A stretch of 64,000 nucleotides of DNA, from positions 62,001 through 126,000 of the forward strand of contig JAOZOU010000006.1 of the NCBI GenBank assembly GCA_029933125.1, written 5' to 3'. Under the pieces are notes generated by a model. The model ran no database searches, was not told where the DNA came from, and worked only from the letters and a program-made list of their open reading frames with translations. A program made the position numbers and the translations under genes. Positions 44,727 through 53,378 of this stretch are shown here, piece after piece; the stretch's first letter is position 1, and the number at the start of each line of letters is the position of its first letter. The stretch comes from a bacterium. Its GTDB lineage: Bacteria; Arandabacterota; Arandabacteria; Arandabacterales; Arandabacteraceae.

Positions 44727-46712
44727 CTATCTCCTTAAAAGTTTCGAGACCCTTGAAATGATTTCACTGACATTAAAACCGAGCTTCTCGTAGACAATCC
44801 TTCCAGGAGCAGAGGCCCCAAAGCGATTCAAGCCGAGTGCATCTCCTCTTGGTGCAGTAAAGCGCTCCCAACCAAGTGTGATGCCTGCTTCAATTGATAA
44901 CTTGGGCACATGAGGGGGAAGTAAATCCTGCTGATAGCTTGGCGGTTGCTCGGCGAAAACTTCCCACGAAGGCATGGACACGACCCGGGCTGAGATCTTC
45001 TTCTGAGCGAGATTGCGACTCGCCTCAAGAGCAAGATGCACCTCAGAGCCAGTAGCAATGAGAATAATATCAGGCTTCCCGTCTGTATCACTGACCTCAT
45101 ACGCTCCTCGTCTTGCATCCTCCACCGGGTATCGCTTGGTATCAAGGACTGGGAGATTCTGGCGTGTGAGAATTAGAGCAACGGGGCCTTCACGCTGAAC
45201 TGCAATTTCCCAGCATACGGCAGCTTCGTTGGCATCTGCGGGTCTTAGGACGGTGAGTCCGGGTATGGCTCTCAGGCTCATGAGTTGCTCAACAGGCTGA
45301 TGGGTTGGCCCATCTTCACCAATTGCGATGCTATCATGGGAGAAGATGAAAATAGTGTGTGCCTTCTGCATAGCAGCCAATCTCAGAGCTGGTCGCATGT
45401 AATCTGAGAAGACAAGGAAAGTTGAACCATATGGAAGCAGACCACCATGCAGAGCCATTCCATTCAGAATTGCAGCCATTGCAAATTCCCTTACTCCGAA
45501 TCTCAGGTTGCGGCCGTTCGGACTTGCCCTGCTAAAATCTGGATAGTCCTTGAGCAGGGTTTTTGTTGAGGGTGCAAGATCGGCAGAGCCTCCGATAAGG
45601 TAGGGTAAGTGAATGGCGATTGCATTGAGTATTTTGCCTGAGGCTACGCGTGTGGCAATTGGACCATCAGCGGAAGCAAATCGGGGGATAGCTTCGCGCC
45701 AGCCTTTCGGAAGTATTCCGGAGATGATTTCGTCGAAGCGAGCCGAATTTTCGGGATATCTTTTCCTGTACCCTTCGAGTAGCCTCAGCCATTGTCCGTG
45801 AGCTTCTTTACCACGCATACAAGCTTTGGCGAAATGGGCTTTTGCTTCATCGGGCATATAGAAGGTAGGCTCCTCTGGCCAGCCGAGATTCCTCTTTGTC
45901 TCCCTTACAGCCTCTTGCCCAAGAGGAGCGCCGTGGGCATCTGCACTATCTTGCTTTGGGCTTCCATAGCCCAAGTGAGAGTGGATTATTAAGAGTGAAG
46001 GCTGGGCTGTCTTTTTGGCTTGGCTGATAGCCTTGTCAATTGCCTCAATATCGTTTGCATCCCTGACCTCAGCGACATACCAGTTGTAAGCTTCAAATCG
46101 TTCTCTAACGTTTTCAGTAAAGCATAGCTCGGTACTTCCCTCTATGGACACATCATTATCATCATAGAGACATATGAGCTTAGCAAGGCCAAGGGTTCCT
46201 GCAAGGGAAGCAGCTTCATGAGAGATCCCCTCCATAAGATCTCCATCTGAGACAAGAGCATAGGTGTAGTGATCTACTATTGGAAAACCAGGACGATTGA
46301 AGAGCGAACCAAGATAAGTTTCCGCAATGCTCATCCCAACAGCCATAGCAAAACCCTGACCGAGCGGACCAGTTGTGACTTCCACACCAGGTGTGAGCCC
46401 ATGCTCAGGGTGACCAGGTGTTCTGCTCCCCCACTGGCGAAAAGCTTTTAGATCCTCGAGGCCAAGATCGAAACCGAAGCAATGGAGCAGTGCATAGAGT
46501 AAGGCTGAGGCATGACCAGCCGAGAGGATGAAGCGATCGCGATTGAACCAGCTGGTCCCATCTGGATCGAATCTTAAGTGGCGATGCCAGAGTGTATATG
46601 CTGCAGGTGCGGCCCCTAAGGGCATACCGGGATGCCCTGAGTGTGCCTTCTCGATGGCATCGACCGCTAGAAATCTTAGGGTATTTACGCAAATCTCATC
46701 GATTCTTTTCAT
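44727..46712 (-). CDS. tkt: Transketolase
   Basis: The 661-aa full-length enzyme has the thiamine-pyrophosphate motif (SDGDLMEGISHEAASLAG), N-terminal substrate site (AIEKAHSGHPGMPLGAAP), SADLAPSTKT, and the pyrimidine-binding domain (HDSIAIGEDGPTHQPVEQL). The C-terminal domain has GSEVHLALEA. It is the first gene of the non-oxidative pentose phosphate operon. Confidence 0.96.
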   Translation of the reverse strand: MKRIDEICVNTLRFLAVDAIEKAHSGHPGMPLGAAPAAYTLWHRHLRFDPDGTSWFNRDRFILSAGHASALLYALLHCFGFDLGLEDLKAFRQWGSRTPGHPEHGLTPGVEVTTGPLGQGFAMAVGMSIAETYLGSLFNRPGFPIVDHYTYALVSDGDLMEGISHEAASLAGTLGLAKLICLYDDNDVSIEGSTELCFTENVRERFEAYNWYVAEVRDANDIEAIDKAISQAKKTAQPSLLIIHSHLGYGSPKQDSADAHGAPLGQEAVRETKRNLGWPEEPTFYMPDEAKAHFAKACMRGKEAHGQWLRLLEGYRKRYPENSARFDEIISGILPKGWREAIPRFASADGPIATRVASGKILNAIAIHLPYLIGGSADLAPSTKTLLKDYPDFSRASPNGRNLRFGVREFAMAAILNGMALHGGLLPYGSTFLVFSDYMRPALRLAAMQKAHTIFIFSHDSIAIGEDGPTHQPVEQLMSLRAIPGLTVLRPADANEAAVCWEIAVQREGPVALILTRQNLPVLDTKRYPVEDARRGAYEVSDTDGKPDIILIATGSEVHLALEASRNLAQKKISARVVSMPSWEVFAEQPPSYQQDLLPPHVPKLSIEAGITLGWERFTAPRGDALGLNRFGASAPGRIVYEKLGFNVSEIISRVSKLLRR

Positions 46713-46793
46713 ATCTATTCCGTCGATTTGTCAAACTACCACAAAGGGATTATGACCTGCAAGTGCTGAGAGCAATGCTGCTAAAGCCGATCG

Positions 46794-47330
46794 TCAAGTC
46801 GAAAGAATCATTGCGACTGCGAGGAAAATCAGAACGATACCGCCAGCTGCTTCTGTGAAATTGATATATCTTGCAAGCAGAAGCCCTGCAGCAAAACCTA
46901 TAAGACTCAGCAGGAGAGCAACACTGCCAATGATCAAAACAACGGTTAAAGAGAAGATACCTGCAAAACCCATGGCAATTCCAATCCCAAGAGCGTCGAG
47001 ACTCACGGCAAGCGATGCTGCAACTATGGTAACAATGCCATAGGTTGACAAGCTTCTATTGCTTGATCGTTGAGCCTTACCTATCATTGTAACCCCGATG
47101 AAAGCAAGGATCAGGGGTGAGACCAATTGGAGCCTGTTTCCGATCTGGCTGACAAGGAAGCTCCCACCGAGCATACCACCGAGAGCCATGGATGACTGGA
47201 AGATACCAAACAGGGTAGAGGTTAAGAAGACAACCGAGCGACCCGGCTTTGTTGATGCCATTATAGCTGCAACGCTCATACAATCAATTCCTAGTACACC
47301 TGCTACTGAAAGACTCTGCCAGAATGTCAC
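46794..47330 (-). CDS. mntP: Putative manganese efflux pump MntP
   Basis: The 178-aa protein has six transmembrane helices in two homologous halves, with the conserved acidic motifs in GIDCMSVAA and AVSLDALGIGIAMG. The start is GTG with GAGGT seven bases upstream. It is divergent from a PerR/Fur-type gene, and a shared operator lies between them. No Mn riboswitch is apparent in the leader. Confidence 0.88.
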   Translation of the reverse strand: MTFWQSLSVAGVLGIDCMSVAAIMASTKPGRSVVFLTSTLFGIFQSSMALGGMLGGSFLVSQIGNRLQLVSPLILAFIGVTMIGKAQRSSNRSLSTYGIVTIVAASLAVSLDALGIGIAMGFAGIFSLTVVLIIGSVALLLSLIGFAAGLLLARYINFTEAAGGIVLIFLAVAMILST

Positions 47331-47436
47331 ATTTTTACCTCAAGGTCAAAGATAGGGTAAGACTAAACCACGAAGAAGATTTCTTCAAGTCAAGGGCACA
47401 GGCGCAGCCAGATAGAAAACTGCGAGAGAAAACAGC

Positions 47437-47484
47437 TTGACAAGATGGGATAAAGATAGTAATGATAATAGTAATCATTATCAT
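47437..47484. promoter_or_regulatory. Fur-family operator and -35 element in the mntP/perR divergent region
   Basis: Two overlapping perfect inverted repeats offset by three bases are present: TAATGAT-N7-ATCATTA (47460-47480) and TGATAAT-N7-ATTATCA (47463-47483). The overlapping GATAAT-type arms are typical of Fur-superfamily boxes. A TTGACA at 47437-47442 on the plus strand could be the -35 of perR, putting its -10 inside the operator. Autoregulation and control of mntP are inferred. Confidence 0.65.
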
Positions 47485-47506
47485 AAATCGAAGGCAAGGT
47501 TGACCC

Positions 47507-47911
47507 ATGAGAATGAAAATTACTAAAGCTCGCAGACTTATCCTTGAGGAGTTAAGGAAATGTCGGTCACATCCCACAGCTGATGAGCTCTTCAGGCGTC
47601 TCAGGTTGCAGCTTCCTCGAGTAAGCCTTGCAACAATCTATAGAAATCTTGAGTTGCTTGAGAGAAGAGGACTTATAAGAAGACTGGATCTTGGCTCTGG
47701 TCGAAGGCACTATGATGGCAATATTGCAGACCATGCCCACATTCGGTGTATAGAGTGTGGAGCTGTTGCTGATATTTGCTCGCCCGGGAGGAGGTGGTGG
47801 CACGAAATCCAGCAAGAGAGCGGGTACAGTCTCATAGGCAGCCAAATTGAGGTAATCGGACTGTGTCCGAGATGTCTGAAGAGGAAAAAGGGGAATGAAA
47901 GGAGGAGGTAG
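47507..47911 (+). CDS. perR: Fur family regulator, PerR-like
   Basis: The 134-aa protein has a winged helix (ITKARRLILEELRKCRSHPTADELF, RVSLATIYRNLELLERRGLIRRL) and the dimerisation domain with metal-site residues (HYDGNIADHAHIRCIECGAV). A structural zinc site of two CxxC pairs is intact (CIECG and CPRC). The operon partners, rubrerythrin and desulfoferrodoxin, favour a peroxide-sensing PerR role over Fur, Mur or Zur. The symbol is by context. Confidence 0.85.
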   Translation: MRMKITKARRLILEELRKCRSHPTADELFRRLRLQLPRVSLATIYRNLELLERRGLIRRLDLGSGRRHYDGNIADHAHIRCIECGAVADICSPGRRWWHEIQQESGYSLIGSQIEVIGLCPRCLKRKKGNERRR

Positions 47912-47914
47912 TCA

Positions 47915-48496
47915 ATGGGAAGCGGAAAACTAAAAGGTACACAGACTGAAAAGAATCTTCTAACAGCCTTCGCTGGTGAATCCCAAGCGCGTAATCGTTA
48001 TACTTATTTTGCGAGTCAGGCACGCAAGGAAGGCTTCATGCAGATAAGCGCTATTTTCGAGGAAACCGCAAACCAGGAGAAAGAGCATGCGAAGCGGCTT
48101 TTTAAGTTCCTCGAGGGCGGAGAAGCCAAAGTTGAAGCCTCTTTTCCAGCGGGTGTAATTGGTAACACTCTTGAGAATCTTAAGGCTGCAGCCGCAGGTG
48201 AGCACTATGAACAGACCGAGATGTATCCTGGCTTTGCAAAGGTTGCATCCGAGGAAGGTTTTGATGAGATAGCAAAGGTTTTCACCAATATTGCAGTTGC
48301 GGAGCGATTTCATGAGAAGAGATACTTAGGCCTTGCAAGCAACATCGAAAAGGGGATTGTATTTAAGCGCGCGGATAAGGTCGTCTGGCGCTGTCGCAAT
48401 TGCGGCTACATACACGAGGGCACAGAGGCTCCAGATAAGTGTCCGGCCTGTGCTCATCCCCAAGCCTATTTTGAACTGGTATGTGAGAACTGGTAG
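47915..48496 (+). CDS. rbr: Rubrerythrin
   Basis: The 193-aa protein has a diiron four-helix domain with the family's Glu and ExxH ligands ([50 protein letters not shown]). A C-terminal rubredoxin-type FeS4 domain has WRCRNCGY and [11 protein letters not shown]. It reduces hydrogen peroxide in anaerobes. Excellent ribosome site (GGAGGAGGT). Three bases after perR. Confidence 0.96.
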   Translation: MGSGKLKGTQTEKNLLTAFAGESQARNRYTYFASQARKEGFMQISAIFEETANQEKEHAKRLFKFLEGGEAKVEASFPAGVIGNTLENLKAAAAGEHYEQTEMYPGFAKVASEEGFDEIAKVFTNIAVAERFHEKRYLGLASNIEKGIVFKRADKVVWRCRNCGYIHEGTEAPDKCPACAHPQAYFELVCENW

Positions 48497-48512
48497 GGAA
48501 AGGGGGGTGACT

Positions 48513-48887
48513 TTGACACAGAGACTCCAGGTTTACAAATGTGAAATCTGTGGCAACATTGTCGAGGTTCTCCATGAGGGGCAGGGTCAGCTCGTTTGTT
48601 GTGGCCAGCCGATGAAGCTCATGGAGGAAAATACCGTTGATGCAGCGAAGGAAAAGCATGTGCCTGTTGTTGAGAAAACTGCTGAAGGGATATTGGTAAA
48701 GGTCGGAAGCGTTGCACATCCCATGGAAGAGAAGCATTACATCGAGTGGGTCCAGGTTTTCGCTGGCCCAAATGCCTATAGGATTTTCCTCAATCCTGGT
48801 GGTAGGCCAGAGGGTATCTTTAAGGCGGACATTGGGGAAGTCACTGCACGCGAATACTGTAATTTGCACGGCTTGTGGAGGTCATGA
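48513..48887 (+). CDS. dfx: Desulfoferrodoxin (superoxide reductase)
   Basis: The protein is about 124 aa. The track ORF starts inside rbr; a run of Gs ending at 48507 positions either the GTG at 48507 or, better, the TTG at 48513. The N-terminal desulforedoxin domain has CEICG and VCCGQPM. The superoxide reductase centre has the Glu-Lys-His opening ([11 protein letters not shown]), [11 protein letters not shown] and the Cys/His ligands in CNLHGLW. It reduces superoxide to peroxide, which rubrerythrin then removes. It is the last gene of the operon, followed by a good terminator. Confidence 0.93.
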   Translation: MTQRLQVYKCEICGNIVEVLHEGQGQLVCCGQPMKLMEENTVDAAKEKHVPVVEKTAEGILVKVGSVAHPMEEKHYIEWVQVFAGPNAYRIFLNPGGRPEGIFKADIGEVTAREYCNLHGLWRS

Positions 48888-48899
48888 CTTTAAGCGGAT

Positions 48900-48935
48900 G
48901 GGGCCTGGGAGGATTTTCCTTCCTGCCCCTTCTTT
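48900..48935 (+). terminator. Intrinsic terminator after dfx
   Basis: GGGGC and GCCCC enclose a second stem GGGAGG / CCTTCC with a short ATTTT loop, followed by TTCTTT. It lies just past the dfx stop. Confidence 0.7.
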
Positions 48936-49034
48936 GGCGCTACCAGCTGGTCCGAACTCACTCCGCTATGTAGTGATATTGGCTCTCACCGAGGCGAAGT
49001 CACCGCACCCCTTGAGTCAATTTCCAAGGGGTTG

Positions 49035-49682
49035 CTAGCTCCAGAAGGTAGCCAATTGTGCCACTGCGAGGTGGCCATAGTTGGCGATATTTTGTAGACC
49101 GGCTTTTAGGAAGACCAGTCCAGCCGAGAATTCTCCCTGCGCAAACATAAATAGGAAGCCAAAGGTCACGATTCCAGCAAACGAACAGAAGATGAGTGAG
49201 AAGACAAGACCATAGCGCCTTACGTCTGCTTCACGTGGTGAGAATTCCGATATATTGGTGACAACATGATAGCCTGTTGTGAAACCAAGCAGCGGGAAGA
49301 AATACGGGTGTGCTTGAGGCTTTACAAGCGGATAAATGGCTATCAACACAAAGGCGAAGGTTGGGAAATAGTAGGGTGCAAGCCCATCTATGAAATTACC
49401 TCTGTCGCATGATACATGGCCTCTGAATCTTGATGCATAAAAGGAATGGGGTCGCTGAAACATGAGAATGCTAAAGATAAGGTGCGTGAGCTCGTGCTCA
49501 AAGATGCTGAAAAAGCTTAGGCGATGTCGCAGCGCAAGCCAGGTCACAAGTCCTGCTGCAAATCCTATTGACCAAAGTTGTAATGTTGGTGACCGCCACT
49601 GTGCAACTCTCACGAGGCCAATTAACGAAGTTCCATATCCCAGGGCGCCGATTGCAGATATTATGCCTATCAGGGTTTTCAT
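49035..49682 (-). CDS. Membrane protein with HExxH motif, M50-like
   Basis: The 215-aa protein has about six hydrophobic helices. HELTHLIF (about residue 63) is an HExxH metal motif just before a transmembrane helix, and NFIDGLAPYYFP follows. This is the arrangement of small M50B-like peptidases that sit in the membrane. The second metal site (NPDG in classical site-2 proteases) is not seen, so activity is uncertain. It is convergent with the dfx operon. Confidence 0.7.
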   Translation of the reverse strand: MKTLIGIISAIGALGYGTSLIGLVRVAQWRSPTLQLWSIGFAAGLVTWLALRHRLSFFSIFEHELTHLIFSILMFQRPHSFYASRFRGHVSCDRGNFIDGLAPYYFPTFAFVLIAIYPLVKPQAHPYFFPLLGFTTGYHVVTNISEFSPREADVRRYGLVFSLIFCSFAGIVTFGFLFMFAQGEFSAGLVFLKAGLQNIANYGHLAVAQLATFWS

Positions 49683-49888
49683 GGTTAAATATCATAAGCA
49701 CTGATCACAGTTTTCTTCCAGTTTGATTTTTGCCAGGGCTCAAATCATATTGCATGAGCCACCCGGCCGGGGTAGTATGAGAATACAAAGTCGAGGTTGC
49801 TTAAATGCGTGAAGGGAGCTCGAGGCAAGATAAGTGTAGATCAATACACGATCGGTAAAGCAAAGGTAGAGGAACCTGGAGGTAAAGC

Positions 49889-50680
49889 ATGGCGGTCGAA
49901 GATGTAAAAATCTCGGATGTAATCATAAAAACCTTTTCTGAGAAGCTTCGAGGTGTGCTCGAGACTGATGTTGCAATTGTTGGGGGAGGGCCTGCTGGGC
50001 TTTGCGCAGCCTACTATCTTGCAAAGCAAGATTATAGGGTTACACTTTTCGAGCGGAAGCTCTCGGTCGGTGGGGGAATGTGGGGTGGGGGTATCATGTT
50101 CAACCAGATCGTTGTGCAGAAGGAAGGAAACAAGGTATTAGAAGAATTTGGCGTGAGAACAGTCGAGGTTGAACCGGGCTATTACGCTGCAGATTCGGTT
50201 GAAACTGTCACAACGCTTGCTTCAACTGCATGCAAGGCTGGAGCAAGAATAATGAACCTGTTCAGCGTCGAGGACGTATTGACTAGGGATGAAGAGGTTG
50301 ATGGTCTTGTTATCAATTGGAGCGCAGTTGAGATTGCAGGGCTCCATGTTGATCCGGTCAGTATAAGTGCAAAGTTTATTGTCGATGCAACCGGGCATGC
50401 TGCCGAGATTGCGCGCATCATCGAACGCAAGGTTGGTCCCAAACTTCTTACTCCAACGGGTCGTGTCATTGGGGAAAGATCGATGTGGGCGGATGTTGCG
50501 GAGATGCTAACGCTTGAAAATACAAAGGAGATATATCCTCATGTCTTCGTTGCTGGAATGGCATGCAACGCTGTATTTGGCGGGCCACGGATGGGTCCCA
50601 TCTTTGGGGGCATGCTTTTGAGTGGTAGGAAAGTTGCGGAACTTATAGGGAATAGGCTCCAACGTCTGACCAAATCCTGA
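49889..50680 (+). CDS. thi4: Thi4-family thiazole synthase (sulfide-dependent type)
   Basis: The 263-aa protein has an FAD/NAD dinucleotide fold (VAIVGGGPAGLCAAYYLA, E in LFERK) and the Thi4 segments GGGMWGGGIMFNQIVV and GPRMGPIFGGMLLSG. At the site where yeast THI4 has its sacrificial Cys205, this protein reads AGLHVDP, with His as in archaeal enzymes. It should therefore use external sulfide and be catalytic, not suicidal. It makes the adenylated thiazole precursor of thiamine from NAD and glycine. GGAGGT precedes the ATG. I could not find a TPP riboswitch in the 200-base leader. Confidence 0.93.
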   Translation: MAVEDVKISDVIIKTFSEKLRGVLETDVAIVGGGPAGLCAAYYLAKQDYRVTLFERKLSVGGGMWGGGIMFNQIVVQKEGNKVLEEFGVRTVEVEPGYYAADSVETVTTLASTACKAGARIMNLFSVEDVLTRDEEVDGLVINWSAVEIAGLHVDPVSISAKFIVDATGHAAEIARIIERKVGPKLLTPTGRVIGERSMWADVAEMLTLENTKEIYPHVFVAGMACNAVFGGPRMGPIFGGMLLSGRKVAELIGNRLQRLTKS

Positions 50681-50690
50681 GAGGTCTGAG

Positions 50691-51914
50691 ATGAAAACTA
50701 CAACGATTGCGGTCTTTGTGGCTCTTCTTATGAGTGCTCTAAGCTGCACAGGCATAAAGGAAGCGGCTTTCGAGCGTGGTGTTGATCTTTTTCTTGCAGA
50801 TGAGCTTAAGGAAGCATCCAAACTGCTTGAGGCCTCTGTCACTTTGATGCCTGAGAATCCCGAGGCTTATGCCTGGTATGCAGAATGTCTGCGCCGCATG
50901 AAGGATTATGACAGGGCAGCGGAAGTAGCCTATGGAGCGCTCAGGATCGATCCTGACCATGCATTTGCGCACACAGTCCTCGCTGATCTTTTCAATCCCA
51001 TGTACACCACGTGGAGTCGAGTAAATGCGGATAGCAGCTGGATGCATATTCTAGCTGCAGTTGAGTCCGATCCCCACGATGGCAATGCATGGATATCGCT
51101 TTGGTCACAAGCGATCATGCGCGGTGAGAGAGATCTTGAGACGAGAGCTGATACCATGTTGATTGCCACGGGCTTTCTCACCGAGCCGGTGTTGGCTTAC
51201 AACCGCTGGATGCTGCGTGACCTTCCCGAGAATGCTATTCTCATAACCAATGGTGACTTTGACACTTTTCCTGCTGTCGCCCTCCAGAAGCGCGAGGGGT
51301 TGAGACAGGATGTGGCAGTCTTCAATCTCAACCTTCTAAATGTCGATTGGTATGCCCGTGCAATTGCAGAAAGGTATGGTGTTGAGCTGCCGTTTGACAA
51401 GGAGCAACTTCAAAACCTTCAATCCTATCGGGACAAAAGCGGTAAGGTAATAACGAAGGCTATACAGATAGTGCGTGGCTGGTTTGAGATGCTTGGTCGT
51501 GGTCAACTCACCAGACCGCTGTGTCTGGCGATTACAGTTGAACGAAAGGGGATAATACCCGACGTCGAAAAACATACTGTCCTTTGCGGTGCCTATTATG
51601 AGGTAACGGCAGGCGAAGGTGATCGGATTGACCTTGAACGCGTTGCCCGAAGCATTGAGGAGCTTGATGTCACCGATTTTGAAGGCTCCTTTTACAGCGA
51701 TATGGATCGAAGTCCCATAAGAAGAGCTACGGCTGACAATCTGGGTGCGAATCTCACCGGGCTCATGCTCATCTATGCTTCTGAGCTCCTCGATAGGGGA
51801 GAGAGTGAGGAGGCGCACCAGGTTCTCGAAAAGGCCCGAGCCTTTGATACTTCCATAGCAGCTCGAGGTCAATTTACCACCCAAATCGACTCACTCCTCC
51901 GGGATCGGAGCTAA
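50691..51914 (+). CDS. TPR-containing lipoprotein
   Basis: The 407-aa protein has a lipobox (LMSALSC), two or three TPR units at about 25-130 (YAWYAECLRRMKDYDRAAEVAYGALRIDP), then a domain with NAILITNGDFDTFPAVALQ. That last motif resembles the C-terminal region of DUF2723-type and related TPR proteins; its function is unknown. It starts ten bases after thi4, so the two are co-transcribed. Its stop codon (GAGC-TAA) lies within a copy of the dispersed GGGTCGGAGC repeat, so the natural C-terminus may have been altered. Confidence 0.8.
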   Translation: MKTTTIAVFVALLMSALSCTGIKEAAFERGVDLFLADELKEASKLLEASVTLMPENPEAYAWYAECLRRMKDYDRAAEVAYGALRIDPDHAFAHTVLADLFNPMYTTWSRVNADSSWMHILAAVESDPHDGNAWISLWSQAIMRGERDLETRADTMLIATGFLTEPVLAYNRWMLRDLPENAILITNGDFDTFPAVALQKREGLRQDVAVFNLNLLNVDWYARAIAERYGVELPFDKEQLQNLQSYRDKSGKVITKAIQIVRGWFEMLGRGQLTRPLCLAITVERKGIIPDVEKHTVLCGAYYEVTAGEGDRIDLERVARSIEELDVTDFEGSFYSDMDRSPIRRATADNLGANLTGLMLIYASELLDRGESEEAHQVLEKARAFDTSIAARGQFTTQIDSLLRDRS

Positions 51915-51953
51915 AGAACCGCACTTCGGGTCGGAGCCAAAAGGTGCACACTC
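51903..51953 (+). repeat. Dispersed repeat, two diverged units between convergent genes
   Basis: GATCGGAGCTAAA at 51903 and GGGTCGGAGCCAAAAGG (51928 on) followed by TGCACACTC match the element at 55553-55611 read on the opposite strand. The first unit supplies the TAA stop of the lipoprotein gene. Confidence 0.6.
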
Positions 51954-52034
51954 GATCTCCTGTACTTTCCGCGTCCTCCGAGAACTGTAAGATCACCCTG
52001 CTGCATGATCTACAAGAGAATAGCATCTGCTGAG

Positions 52035-53378
52035 TTATTCGCCCCGCTCAGGCGTTGCTGGCTTCTTGCCCTTAGCAAGTACCGTCCCACCGGTCACCAG
52101 ATGCACGTTTTTTGCTCCGACCCCAAAGGTTGCGATGCCGATGGCGATGAGGATTGTGCAGGGTTTGATCATTTCAACTGGGGTGAAGTTGCGCCAGACA
52201 GCACCTTCAATTGCGAGAATGGACCACTTGATTGGGCTTATGGTGCCGAGTGTGCGCATCCAGGTTGGCATGACGAAGAGGGGGATCATCGCGCCGCCGA
52301 ACATCGCCAGCATGATGAGGATGCCCCAAGAGACGCCACCGACGGATTGCTCCGTCTTGCCGAGAGTCGAAAGCAGCATCATGAGTCCAACGAAGGCAAT
52401 CCCACTTGAGACAATACCGGCAGCAAGCATCCACACCGAATTGGGGACGATACCGAAGGCGAAGTAGCCCAGAATGAAGAGCCCAGCCACGACACCTGTG
52501 GTTGCAACAAAACAGGCCAGGGCTTTGCCAGCGAGAATATCGAACGGGGTCATGGGTGTAGCAAGCAAGCGGAACAGCGTACCCCGCGTGCGCTCGTGCA
52601 CAATTGACACCGCGAAAGTGGCGCTGACAGCAAGGAATGCCCACACAGCTCCCTGTGGGAAAGAGATGGCATAGGCAGAGGGTGGGCCTGTTCGTTTGAT
52701 AGTTGTCTCACTGCGTGTGATGGAAAGGGGTTGGAAACCCCGAAAGCCCGTCTGCCCACTTGTGGTATCGCTTGCTTGAAATGCTTCGTTATCGAAGAGA
52801 CTATCGAGGCTTACAAAAAGGTTCTCGAGACTTCTCCTCAAGCCGGGAGGCATATCAGTGGATGTCCTGATCTGGTGCCTTGCCCTCTCAAGCTCCGTTC
52901 GCTGGTTGCTCTGGTCTCTGAAGAAGTCCTGAATCCGCCTTGACGCATACTTCATAAGGATTCCCTCAAGCATAGCTGCTTCAGGACTGCGTGTGGGATC
53001 AGCTCCAATCTCGACCTCGGGGGACTCACCCCAGAAGGGATTCTCACTGGCTTCACCAAATCCTTTCTTGAGGACGACAAAGGCAACTGCTTTAGCCCTT
53101 CGCACTCTTTCGATAGCCTCATCTCGGCTCGCCAGCATGACTGAAAGTTCATGAGTACTGCGAAGCGAATCAACGAAAGACTGGCTCGCCGGAGTCCCAT
53201 CTTCATCGACTATGACGATGGGAATCGATCGTGGACTTTCGCCGCGGTTGCCGCCGTACATTGTGCCGAAAAGAACTGCGAGCCCAAGGGGCCAGACAAG
53301 TGTGAAGAAGAAAGCAAGCCTGTCTCGAACCAGGAGTTTGAGATCTTTCCAGGCAAGGGCAACTATGCAATTCATCAC
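52035..53378 (-). CDS. ABC-2 type exporter permease with repeat-derived C-terminus
   Basis: The 447-aa protein has an N-terminal helix (FFFTLVWPLGLAVLFGTMYG), a large extracytoplasmic domain (about 45-240) and about five C-terminal helices, with HERTRGTLFRLLATPMTPFDILAGK as coupling motif. The last helix runs into IATFGVGAKNVHLVTGG, where GGGGTCGGAGC-type bases of the dispersed repeat are translated. About 28 C-terminal residues are therefore probably not ancestral. The start overlaps the ATPase stop by four bases. The pair forms a DrrAB-like exporter of unknown substrate. Confidence 0.88.
   Translation of the reverse strand: MMNCIVALAWKDLKLLVRDRLAFFFTLVWPLGLAVLFGTMYGGNRGESPRSIPIVIVDEDGTPASQSFVDSLRSTHELSVMLASRDEAIERVRRAKAVAFVVLKKGFGEASENPFWGESPEVEIGADPTRSPEAAMLEGILMKYASRRIQDFFRDQSNQRTELERARHQIRTSTDMPPGLRRSLENLFVSLDSLFDNEAFQASDTTSGQTGFRGFQPLSITRSETTIKRTGPPSAYAISFPQGAVWAFLAVSATFAVSIVHERTRGTLFRLLATPMTPFDILAGKALACFVATTGVVAGLFILGYFAFGIVPNSVWMLAAGIVSSGIAFVGLMMLLSTLGKTEQSVGGVSWGILIMLAMFGGAMIPLFVMPTWMRTLGTISPIKWSILAIEGAVWRNFTPVEMIKPCTILIAIGIATFGVGAKNVHLVTGGTVLAKGKKPATPERGE
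52102..52124 (-). repeat. Dispersed 23-bp repeat copy inside the permease 3' end
   Basis: It matches the copy at 55553-55575 at 20 of 23 positions and encodes GVGAKNVH near the permease C-terminus. Confidence 0.6.

Noticed and set aside
47331-47460. Mn-sensing yybP-ykoY riboswitch upstream of mntP
   Set aside because: No convincing conserved loop motifs; the Fur-type operator explains regulation better.
49683-49888. TPP riboswitch upstream of thi4
   Set aside because: I looked for the conserved CTGAGA and ACCTGAT-type boxes and did not find them in order.
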